Shown one piece after another: positions 32,749-41,700 of a DNA stretch of 64,000 bases. Position 1 is the stretch's first letter; every line of letters begins with the position of its first letter. The DNA comes from Pseudaeromonas paramecii (GTDB lineage: Bacteria; Pseudomonadota; Gammaproteobacteria; Enterobacterales; Aeromonadaceae). The position numbers and the translations under genes were made by a program. The stretch covers positions 434,001-498,000 of the forward strand of contig NZ_BAABFC010000001.1 in the NCBI RefSeq assembly GCF_039540575.1, in the 5' to 3' direction. The notes under the pieces were generated by a model that was not told the DNA's origin, did no database searches, and was given only the letters and a program-made list of their open reading frames with translations.

Positions 32749-34747
32749 GAGCCTGACGCTGCATAACTTTCGCGTGTTCCGCGGCAGCCATAAGATCGAC
32801 CTGGCGCCGCGGGAGGATAGGACCATCAGCGGTGAGACCATTCAACAGCGCCCAATAGTGCTGTTTGGCGGTCTCAATGGTGCCGGCAAGACCTCGATTC
32901 TGACCGCCATCCGCCTTGCACTCTATGGCCGGTTGGCGTTCGACCAGTTCTATACCCAGCAGGACTACATCCAGCATCTGGCAGCCTTGGTGCATAACGG
33001 TGTCAGCGCCGTCCAGCGCCCCGAGGAGGCCAGTGTCGAGCTGTGCTTTACCTACAACAAGGATGGCGTCGAATCAGAATTTACCGTCATCCGCAGCTGG
33101 AAGCGCGGCAAGAAAGATCGCCTGATGCTGCTGCAAGACGGCGTCGCCAAAGAGGAGCTGAATTACGATCAGTGCCAGGGCTTTTTGAATGAGCTGATCC
33201 CCCACGGCATTGCCGATCTCTTCTTCTTCGATGGGGAAAAGATTGCTGAGCTAGCCGAAGATGAATCGGGCAAGGTGCTGCAAACTGCAGTGCGCCGCCT
33301 GCTGGGGCTGGATCTGGTTAGCAAGCTGCGCAGCGATCTGATCATCTACCTCAAGCGCATGGAGGCCAACTCACTGAGCCGACAGCAACAAAAGCGGCTG
33401 GAAACTTTGGAAAAGGAAAGTGCCGAATACGCCAAGCAGGCTGAACACTTCCGCTTTGAAGCTGATGTGCGTGCCGCCGCGATTGAACTGCTCACTGCCG
33501 ATATCAAGAAATATGAAACTCAGCTGGCGGCTGAAGGCGGTGCCTTTGCCTTAACCAAGGCCCAAGAGCAACAAAGAGTCGATGCCCTGTTAAAAGAAAA
33601 AGAACTGCTAGAAAAGCAGATCCGCCACGAGATGGAAACCAGTCTGCCATTGGCACTAGCGCCAACCACCTTGGCCGGTCTGCTCGAGCAACTGAGCATC
33701 GAAGCCAGCTTGAAACAGACCCGGCACTTTACCAATGAGCTGACGCAGTTCCTGCAGGCACTGCAAGGGCAGATGGCCTTCCAATCCAAGGAGGCTGGCA
33801 AGATTGCCGCCGAAGCCATTAAAGATAAGCTCGATGCCTATCTGGCGGACAAGCCCCAAGGCGATATCAAGCTCGATATCTCGGAGCGGGAATATGGTGT
33901 CATTGAGCAGCTAATCACCCATGACAGCCAGCATGCCCGCTCCCGTTTTGACACGGCCAGGGCGCGACTGCAAGAGGTCGAGCAGGCTCTGGATCAAGCC
34001 GCAGCCAATATAGCCCGCGCCCCGGAAGATGATCAGCTGATCGGGCTATTTGAGACATTGCGGGCTCTGGATAAGAAGCGGCAGGGGGAAATCCAGCAAT
34101 ATAAGGCCCTGCTGGAAGAGGCACGGCAAGCACTGAATAAACAGCTTAACGCCGCGCGGGATATTCAAAAGTTGCATGATAAGGAGCGCGATCAATTTAC
34201 CGATAACAGTGCCCAGAAAAATGCCCGGGAAGCCATCAAGCTGCTGGAAGAGTATTCAGAAGTCTTGACGCTGGCGCGGGTGAAAAAGCTGGAGCAGGCC
34301 TTTGCTCAGGCTTATCACAAATTGGCGCGTAAAGAAGATCTGCAAATCCAGGCGCGGATTAATCCTGAGAGCTTTGATGTTGAACTCATTGATGAGCATG
34401 GTAGTGCCATCAGCCGGAAATTACTCTCGGCGGGTGAAAAGCAGATTTATGCCATTGCCATTCTCGAAGCCTTGGCGAAAACCTCGGGCCGTCAATTACC
34501 GGTGATCATCGATACGCCGTTGGGGCGCCTGGATTCGCATCACAGAGATAAACTGATCGAACACTACTTCCCCTTCGCCAGCCATCAGGTGGTCTTACTC
34601 TCCACCGACACCGAAGTGGACCAGCGTTATTTTGCCGGCGCATTGCAGGATGATATTTCCCATGCCTATCAGATCCATTTTGATAGTCTGACCAAATGCT
34701 CGTTCCTCAAAGATGGTTACTTCTGGCAGCAAAAGGAGGCCAGCTGA
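32738..34747 (+). CDS. dndD: DNA phosphorothioation ATPase DndD
   Basis: This SMC/Rad50-like ATPase of the modification complex is thought to provide DNA opening or nicking energetics. Walker A LFGGLNGAGKTSIL lies near residues 42-55. Long coiled-coil arms fill 190-520, and the C-terminal half holds the ABC signature LLSAGEKQIYAIAILEAL and Walker B VIIDTPLGRLD. Length 669 is typical. It starts inside the end of dndC, and its TGA overlaps the dndE ATG, so dndBCDE form one tightly coupled operon. Confidence 0.95.
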   Translation: MIIKSLTLHNFRVFRGSHKIDLAPREDRTISGETIQQRPIVLFGGLNGAGKTSILTAIRLALYGRLAFDQFYTQQDYIQHLAALVHNGVSAVQRPEEASVELCFTYNKDGVESEFTVIRSWKRGKKDRLMLLQDGVAKEELNYDQCQGFLNELIPHGIADLFFFDGEKIAELAEDESGKVLQTAVRRLLGLDLVSKLRSDLIIYLKRMEANSLSRQQQKRLETLEKESAEYAKQAEHFRFEADVRAAAIELLTADIKKYETQLAAEGGAFALTKAQEQQRVDALLKEKELLEKQIRHEMETSLPLALAPTTLAGLLEQLSIEASLKQTRHFTNELTQFLQALQGQMAFQSKEAGKIAAEAIKDKLDAYLADKPQGDIKLDISEREYGVIEQLITHDSQHARSRFDTARARLQEVEQALDQAAANIARAPEDDQLIGLFETLRALDKKRQGEIQQYKALLEEARQALNKQLNAARDIQKLHDKERDQFTDNSAQKNAREAIKLLEEYSEVLTLARVKKLEQAFAQAYHKLARKEDLQIQARINPESFDVELIDEHGSAISRKLLSAGEKQIYAIAILEALAKTSGRQLPVIIDTPLGRLDSHHRDKLIEHYFPFASHQVVLLSTDTEVDQRYFAGALQDDISHAYQIHFDSLTKCSFLKDGYFWQQKEAS

Positions 34748-35094
34748 TGTTACCGAACCGCATGCAATTAACACAGCAGACCGAAGAGCAACTCAAGCGT
34801 CTCAAGGCCTATACCGGTGTGACCCCCAATATCGCTGCCCGTATCGCTTTTTTCCGCTCAATGGAATCCGGATTTCGTTATCACGGCGATCAACGCAAAC
34901 TCGATGGCGCTTTGGTTTTGGATAAAAACACCTGGCTGGGTGAAACCAGCCAAGTCACCGAATTGCTATTGACGCTGCACTATCCTGAGCTGGATCAAAA
35001 AGAGCTGACAAAGGCCTGGGCGGCACATGTCGAGGATGGTATAGCTGCATTACGCAACCATCGAAGTCTCAATGATTTAGCACAGGCCTTATGA
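34747..35094 (+). CDS. dndE: DNA phosphorothioation protein DndE
   Basis: This small basic-helical protein of the modification complex is a ribbon-helix-helix-like DNA-binding component proposed to bind nicked DNA. The 115 residues carry the family pattern LPNRMQLTQQTEEQLKRLKAYTGVTPNIAARIAFFRSME and the C-terminal H-x-x-D-G-I-x-x-L-R box (HVEDGIAALRNHRSL). The ATG at 34747 overlaps the dndD stop (TGATG). Its own stop overlaps the next small gene (ATGA). Confidence 0.93.
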   Translation: MLPNRMQLTQQTEEQLKRLKAYTGVTPNIAARIAFFRSMESGFRYHGDQRKLDGALVLDKNTWLGETSQVTELLLTLHYPELDQKELTKAWAAHVEDGIAALRNHRSLNDLAQAL

Positions 35095-35408
35095 GTGAGA
35101 ACAACCGCAAAAATATTCCGTGGACCGAAGAAGAGTATCTGCTAGCCCTGATTGTCTATCAGGATATCAAGCGATGTGGTGAAGCCATCAGCGCCAGCAA
35201 TCCCAAGATCATCGCTCTAAGCCAGTTATTACAAACACTGGATATCCACCCCCAATCCGAACGCGGAGATCATTTCCGGGAGCCTGACGGAGTCAGGTCC
35301 CGGATTTCTTATTTTAAGCGGATGGATGAAGGAATGGAATTTGGTGATAGAAATTTACAATATTTAGTCTGGAATAAATGGAGGGGAATAAATGAATCTA
35401 AGTTATGA
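35091..35408 (+). CDS. small protein resembling the N-terminal domain of HNH endonucleases
   Basis: The 105-residue product begins with IPWTEEEYLLALIVYQDI and continues NPKIIALSQLLQ, FREPDGVRSRISYF and LVWNKW. This matches by eye the conserved N-terminal module (W-T-x-E-E-L-x-L-A-L ... NP-x-I ... F-R-x-P-x-G-V) of many HNH/McrA-type endonucleases. No HNH nuclease part is present, so this is either a free-standing module or a truncated gene. Its ATG overlaps the dndE TGA, so it is expressed as a fifth gene of the dnd operon, which argues against a random remnant. Only 48 bp separate its stop from the stop of the convergent restriction operon. Confidence 0.6.
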   Translation: MSENNRKNIPWTEEEYLLALIVYQDIKRCGEAISASNPKIIALSQLLQTLDIHPQSERGDHFREPDGVRSRISYFKRMDEGMEFGDRNLQYLVWNKWRGINESKL

Positions 35409-35456
35409 ACAGGCTGAATAACCTTTTAAATAGTCATCAATATTAATATGTGCAAA

Positions 35457-36716
35457 CTAAACATTATTAACATTTAGCATACTCATTTCTTTGATTGTCT
35501 TTAAGAAATAATCTTTTATAACCAGCACCATGCTCTCATATTCATCAATAAGCAAGCACTTGCTTAACTCTAATTCAAGATGCTGGAATGTGACTCTATT
35601 TTGCATAAGCTCTTGCTCTAGAAAATTAATCTGATTTATCACTACACTTTCAAAGCCAACAACCGTATCTTTTCTAACCTTTAAATCACCATGCGTATAA
35701 TGAAACTTATTCCTCATAGAGATATAATCATCCATTTTAATATAATCATTATTGTTTGCAATATTGGGTGCAGCTTGGGCCAACTCTTTATAAACCGTAT
35801 AAAATCCCAAGCAATGTTTATTGTTGACCAAATAACAATCTGAGTGTACCATCCCTTTCTTATTTGCATTTCCAAACATTGCTTTCCCTCTGGAAATAAG
35901 AGTTCCAGATGTGTAATACTCATAGGTTCTGAATAAGTGCATGAATGCTTTATTATACAACTTTTTCTTCATTGAGGTTTTATATGCAAGATAATTAATA
36001 ACCGAATTTATTTTATATAAGGAAGGATATGAATCCTGAACATACTGACTATTAACTGAATGCATCAATTGCGCTGAATTATTTGGGACACATAACATGT
36101 AATACCTGAAACATTGAATGGCAACATCAATATAATTACTTAACGTGCCATAGTGTCCACATATATTTACTAGATGATTCAGAAATTCATTTAGTTCAGA
36201 TAGTTTAATGTTATCAAAATCAGAGCTGTTGATTTTAGCCATGATTATTGAGTCAGAAAAATAGCTCTCACCAATTAAAAACCTTCCAACCTCTTCTTGA
36301 AAGTTAATAAGCTCATTTACTGTTTTCTTTATAAAAAAAACTAAATTAGGGTCTAAACACTCTAGAGTTGAATTGATCACCCCCATGTTCAGCCTATTTA
36401 TTTCACTAAAGCAACGACAATCAAGCTGTTCTATTTTTTGAGCGGCACTGTTAATGTTTTCCAGATCTATCAAATAGTAATCAGCATCACCACAAAGCAC
36501 ACCCATTAAGTTTTTAATAGGGCCCAAAATTTTTGGGCCCGAAAAATAGAAAAAGCTAACATTGCTAAGTTGACAATCAAGACTAGATATAAATTCATTG
36601 CATATCTGTTCATTAATAGCAACCATTATAAACCTTTCATATTCCATGCTGCATATTTTTACTATTTCAGATGCGTCCTCTGAAAATTCATGAGCAAAAG
36701 AAAAGTACACATTCAT
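35457..36716 (-). CDS. unrecognised protein with a HEPN-like RN-x5-H motif
   Basis: I cannot assign this 419-residue protein to a named family. No P-loop or nuclease motif of the PD-(D/E)XK or HNH kind is visible. The C-terminal half is helical. It contains SMKKKLYNKAFMHLFRTYEY (about 248-267), resembling the first helix of HEPN domains, and MRNKFHYTHGDLK with R335-N336 and H339/H342. This fits the R-N-x(n)-H catalytic motif of HEPN ribonucleases. The N-terminal half has short hydrophobic strands (VSFFYF, DADYYLIDLENI) and might be a sensor domain. The gene is AT-rich compared with its surroundings. Its start overlaps the preceding DGQHR gene (TAATG), making it the last gene of the dptFGH operon. 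A role as RNA-cutting effector is inference. Confidence 0.65.
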   Translation of the reverse strand: MNVYFSFAHEFSEDASEIVKICSMEYERFIMVAINEQICNEFISSLDCQLSNVSFFYFSGPKILGPIKNLMGVLCGDADYYLIDLENINSAAQKIEQLDCRCFSEINRLNMGVINSTLECLDPNLVFFIKKTVNELINFQEEVGRFLIGESYFSDSIIMAKINSSDFDNIKLSELNEFLNHLVNICGHYGTLSNYIDVAIQCFRYYMLCVPNNSAQLMHSVNSQYVQDSYPSLYKINSVINYLAYKTSMKKKLYNKAFMHLFRTYEYYTSGTLISRGKAMFGNANKKGMVHSDCYLVNNKHCLGFYTVYKELAQAAPNIANNNDYIKMDDYISMRNKFHYTHGDLKVRKDTVVGFESVVINQINFLEQELMQNRVTFQHLELELSKCLLIDEYESMVLVIKDYFLKTIKEMSMLNVNNV

Positions 36717-38734
36717 TAGAAATCGTCTTCCTGAATATCATCTACAGATAACACAAAATTACTAAAAGCAACTGTATTTGATAGATCACTGTATGAGTTT
36801 TTTAAGTCATTAGAGATCAGCTCAGAAATGATTTGGTCAAACTCAGACATAAATGAACCTACATCAGGCACTGTTTTTCTAATGTTATTAGACTTACTTT
36901 GTTCTGCGTGAATTAATCTTTCCCTATCATACAAAGAGATAGAAAAATTTGTTTTATATGAACTTTCAAATGCCTTCCGCTTATCATTTTCCATCTGGGA
37001 AATGAACCCTCCAACTTCAGACTCGGCTATTGTGCCTAAAACATTTTTTTCATTATCGCTCAAAAAATCCAACAAATTTACTCTGACGCAATTCGACAAA
37101 ATCAACCTCGAAATTTGTCGTCTAGATGACCTCGTAACCTTTATTCTTGAACCAGAGTAAATTGTATCTTGGAGATATAAATGTTGTTCATTAAAAACAT
37201 CCACTCTCGAATCAAAGGCATTATCTATACAAAAAGTCAGAATTGATGGGATATTTACTAAACTTATCTTATTTGCAAGAAACTTAGAGCATAAGATGGT
37301 CCAAGCTTCAATCACTGCTTTTTGAAAAATTGACTTCCTAGCAAAAGAAGGTACCGCGTCATTAATTAAAGCTTGAATCTCCAATCGCACATTACCGAAA
37401 GTCACACGGCCACTTTCACTAAATGGTTTATTATATAGATAGTAGTTTTTAACCTCTGCAAAATAATTTGCTTCATTAGAACGTTCAACTCTCAGCTCTT
37501 GTTCCCTAACCGTAAAATAATTCTTAATTTTATTATAATATTTTTTGAAATATGATGTTTCAAAAAATACACTCATAAGAACCGGTGTAATTACATTATT
37601 TACCAATTGAGACAACTGCTCTTTATGTATGGATTGATAATCTCTCCACGGAAAATACTCTGGAACTGGAAGTGACTCATCATATTCATCTTTACCAAAA
37701 TCGAAATTGACATCCTGATTAGAAATACCAAGTATGTCAGTCAGTAAACGCACCCCATTTTTTGTCTTAAACACATCATCAAATGCACTATTTATAACGC
37801 CAATGCTTGTTATTGTATGCTCTCTTGATATCTCCAAAGATTCCTTATGCTTTTTAGTGTTCCATTCGACAAGACCAAGCCCTTCAACTCCCTTTTCTCG
37901 AAGGACAGTCTTACAAAACTCTCTACAAATAATAGATCCCAATGTTTGTTCAGAAAGTAACGTAAGAAAATGACCGCTAACTCTTTCAACTGTTGAGTTA
38001 ACATCGACGAACAAACTTCTTAATACCTGAGGAACACTTGGTTGGGAGGAAATATTATCATTTGTTAAATATGACCCTGATGGGTACACAATACAAACAG
38101 GCACAATAAGGTCTTCAACCAGTTCTCGCATGTTATTCCTTAAATAGGAAAGCGCATATAACCGATGCTGACCATCTATGACTACTAATCTGGCCCCCTT
38201 AACACCATTTGGAGTAATATTTAAAGATATTTTTGCAGATTCAATATCAACAGGAACATTTTTATACCCATTGTTTGTGGAAAAACCAATAATCCGGCCA
38301 TCATTCTTATGATAGTTTTCAATTTTAAAAACTCTAGTCCACTCCCGCTCATATATTTCACCAAAATTATCAGCCTTAGGATTAAAATCACAAGATGGAT
38401 AGAAACTATCCAGGTTATTCATATCATCAACACTGACCACAGCTGCCAACAATGGGGGAAGAAATATTACATCTTTCTGAATTTTTTCTGGAGAAGATGC
38501 TATATATTGACTGATTTCTGCAAGCGCTCGTTCCTCATCAATGTCTCGTTGAATCAAATAATCAAAATTCAACTCTGTATTGACATCTCTTGCGAAAGAA
38601 AGGCGAACAATCTCATTTATATCAAATGTGGTCATGATGTATTCAATGGGTATAGAGCCATTCGACCTAAATACGCCAAAAGCACCTCTTTTTTCGAAGT
38701 CGTATCTACATCCGCTATCTGCAACTCTTCTCAT
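36716..38734 (-). CDS. DGQHR-motif protein, distant DndB relative
   Basis: The 672-residue protein contains RLVVIDGQHRLYALSYLRNN with DGQHR at residues 187-191, the hallmark of the DndB/DGQHR family. It is nearly twice the length of DndB and otherwise unlike the dndB product at 30029. The conserved surroundings (GVKGARLV before, VPVCIVYPSG after) fit the family fold. The C-terminal ~350 residues are unassigned. I prefer the ATG at 38734 (GGGAGA ten bases upstream, 2 bp after the dptH stop) over a TTG at 38752 inside dptH. Strong AT bias sets it and the next gene apart from dptFGH, so the pair was probably acquired later. It may sense DNA ends, modified DNA or a nucleotide; this is not established. 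Confidence 0.75.
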   Translation of the reverse strand: MRRVADSGCRYDFEKRGAFGVFRSNGSIPIEYIMTTFDINEIVRLSFARDVNTELNFDYLIQRDIDEERALAEISQYIASSPEKIQKDVIFLPPLLAAVVSVDDMNNLDSFYPSCDFNPKADNFGEIYEREWTRVFKIENYHKNDGRIIGFSTNNGYKNVPVDIESAKISLNITPNGVKGARLVVIDGQHRLYALSYLRNNMRELVEDLIVPVCIVYPSGSYLTNDNISSQPSVPQVLRSLFVDVNSTVERVSGHFLTLLSEQTLGSIICREFCKTVLREKGVEGLGLVEWNTKKHKESLEISREHTITSIGVINSAFDDVFKTKNGVRLLTDILGISNQDVNFDFGKDEYDESLPVPEYFPWRDYQSIHKEQLSQLVNNVITPVLMSVFFETSYFKKYYNKIKNYFTVREQELRVERSNEANYFAEVKNYYLYNKPFSESGRVTFGNVRLEIQALINDAVPSFARKSIFQKAVIEAWTILCSKFLANKISLVNIPSILTFCIDNAFDSRVDVFNEQHLYLQDTIYSGSRIKVTRSSRRQISRLILSNCVRVNLLDFLSDNEKNVLGTIAESEVGGFISQMENDKRKAFESSYKTNFSISLYDRERLIHAEQSKSNNIRKTVPDVGSFMSEFDQIISELISNDLKNSYSDLSNTVAFSNFVLSVDDIQEDDF

Positions 38735-38736
38735 AC

Positions 38737-41700
38737 TTAATTGATCTCCCAAAACGCTCTATCCCGCATCTTGCTGACTTGCTTTTCGCCATCGATATAG
38801 AGACTAAAATGCTTGTCCAGCTTGCGGATGGTTTCCATTAATTGATCCTGTTCGCTCTTATCATCTTTATTAAAGATGGCCTTGATATCGGCATTCTTGA
38901 TTTCGGCGACGCGATGCACCACCCAAGTCAGAATATAGGAGCCGTAATTGTTTTCCCCGGTCTTGAAGTGGCTGAGATCCTGGGTCGAGAGAATGACCCC
39001 GACCCCGTATTCCCGCCCTTCTTTTAAAATCTTGCGCAGGCTGGGGAAGTCCTGCGACATAAAGTTGTCGGCCTCATCCACCAAGATCATCTTGGTGATT
39101 TGGCGGTAATCGCCCTGCACCTGCGGCTTGCCGCGCTTTTGCATCTGCGAGTAGAAGAGATCCAGCGTCAGGGCCACCACCAGGTTTTGGATCTGTGGCG
39201 AGTAACCCGCCAGCTCGATCACGGTCACACCATCGAGCAGGTCATACAGGGAGCAGACGGCATCCGGCTGGGTCTCGAAGATCTCATAGGTCACCAGTGA
39301 GTCGAGGGCCGCGTAGAGCGAATCCTCTTCCACCTTCTCCTGCTCCAAAAACAGATCCCACACCTGGGTCAAGGTTGGCGCCGGTCTGCTCCAGGTGCTG
39401 GCATCCGACTTACTGATCCCCGCCAGTTCATAGGCATCCAGGATCAGCTTGCGCAGTTTGAGCTGTTGCTTGGGCCCCAAGCCAAATGCCTTGGTCAGGG
39501 TTTCGGCAAAGCCGGTGGCGGTATGCACCGGCAACATCGGCATATCACCGTAGAGGCTCAAGGGGTTATAGGGCAGCCGATGCAGTTTGAATTTCTTGCT
39601 CTGGTTGGCATCGGTAAAGGCGTCATCCACATAGTCGGACTTGTAATCGAAGATCAGCATGCCGATGGGAGCACCATTGACGTTATTGCCCTGCTGACGC
39701 ATCAGCTGAGTGATCAACGACTTGGTAAATTGCGTCTTGCCGGTACCCATGGTGCCTATGATGCCGGTATTGGTATTCATAAACTTGGCGGTATTGGTCG
39801 GCTCCCAATACAGCGGGCGTTGGCGCAGCGCATCATGGCCAAATAGCACCTGCAGCGGGCCAGCGGGCTCGCTTGTCGCTGTCGGTTCGCTCGTTACTAC
39901 GGGCAACGCCGACTCATCGGTTGCCTCTGAAGGTGCATAGACAGCTGGCGACTCTGCGGCCAGCGGTACCGGGCTCGCAGCGGTGGTCGTTGTGGTTGTT
40001 GCCGCGCCAGCCGATCCAGTTACTTCAATCGACGCACTCACCGCCGGTTGCAGCGGCTGCAACCGGTAGTGCGCGGCGCCCTTACACCATGCAACAAACT
40101 GCGCCAACTCGGCGTCGCCTTCAGCTGACATCAGTTGGGGGAGCAGCGCATAGGGCAATTCAATCTGCAGCAGGTTCTGCGCTGTGGTCTGCAACTGGGG
40201 TTCAAAGCAGCTGTCGTTGTCGATATGCGCCAAGACGATGCCGTCCACATAGCCGGGCACAGCACTGACCTGATATTCACCCTTGAGCCACCATTCGCGG
40301 CGGGCCAGCAGTTCACTCAACCGCTCGGCGCTGAGTACGCCGTAGAGCCGCAACTTCTCGACCTGCTGCAGCACTTGGCGCACAAACAGGCCGCGATAGA
40401 GGCGATTGGCCAAGCGTTGTGGCCCCAGCACCTCATCCCGCAGGTAGCGCAGCAGCTCTTGAGCTTGCTCACCGGCATGTTTGAAGTCCGGTCGCGCACC
40501 GGTTTTGACTTCCAACGGCAGCAGATAGAGGGTGTCATCCTTGAAACCGACAAACAGCACGTCATCGGAGATGGCGCCCTTGCGGTAACCGTGCACATGG
40601 CGAGAAAACTCGCTGTCGCTCATCTTGAGGCCCACATTGCCGGAGACACGAATCATCTCGGCCACCGACAGCGGCACCCAGCTGATATCCGACTCGAGCA
40701 GCAAGCCACTAACAAACTTGTAGGCCCCTATGATGCCGTTCTTCTCTTTGCGCTGGGTGGCATTCGCCGTCAGCATCTGCAGCAGCCACTCGCCATTGAA
40801 GGCATTAAATTCCGAGAGCAGATTGCGCCCCAGGGTCTGGCTCTCCTTACGCAGCAGGCCCTCAAACAGATCGACCCGCCGTGTCACGGTAATGGCATCG
40901 TAGCCAGCCGCACTGGTGTATTGATCCGAATAGTGGATCAACACCACATCCTTCTGGCTGGTAAAGAAATCGAGAGTCACCTTGGGGTCTATGATGGTGG
41001 TCCACAAGGCGCTGTTATAGGAGTGAGTCAGCAACTGCTTGAAATCGGCGCTGACGGCCAGCCCGATGCCCAGGCCAAGATGGCTATCGTTACTCTTGCG
41101 CGCCGGTTGCCAAAGCTGGCCCAGCAGCCGAGCCACGCGCAGGCTGGGATGGGGTTCAACCTCGACATGCCGCAGACCAAAGGCGGTAAAATAGGCGCTG
41201 TCTTTGGTCTCGGCGGCCTCGCCGGCGATCAAACCATCGCACAAGACACCACTGAGCGCCTGAGCGGGGTCCATTAGGTGGCACTCTACCGGCGCGTTAT
41301 TGCTGAAAAACGCCAAATGGGCATAGGTAAAGGCACCGTCTGCCGTCGGTGTGACAAACTTGCTGTAGGTTAGCCGGCTGCGTAATAGGTCGATCAGCAG
41401 ATCGGCCTCTTCACGCCAGCTGCCATTATTCAAGCCCAGCCAGGTTTTGAGCGCGTCATAGGAAGGTGTCTCGGCGAAGCGGTCAAACTCATTAAACTGC
41501 AGCCTGGCATCGTAGAAATTCACATGGATGGCAAAGGCCGCGTCGCCATGCAGCTTAAAGTGCTCCACTAGCCCCAAAAACAGCTCGGCCGCCTCGCCCT
41601 GATTGATGGCATTGACGATCAGCGTGCTATTGGGGCCGGCCCGGAACAATCGAGCATAGGCCTTTGTAAACTCAGCCAGTTTGTCGCGTACCAGACGTTT

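Noticed and set aside
38752..38752. TTG start for the DGQHR protein overlapping dptH
   Set aside because: The ATG at 38734 has the better ribosome site and avoids the overlap; six extra residues would add nothing recognisable.
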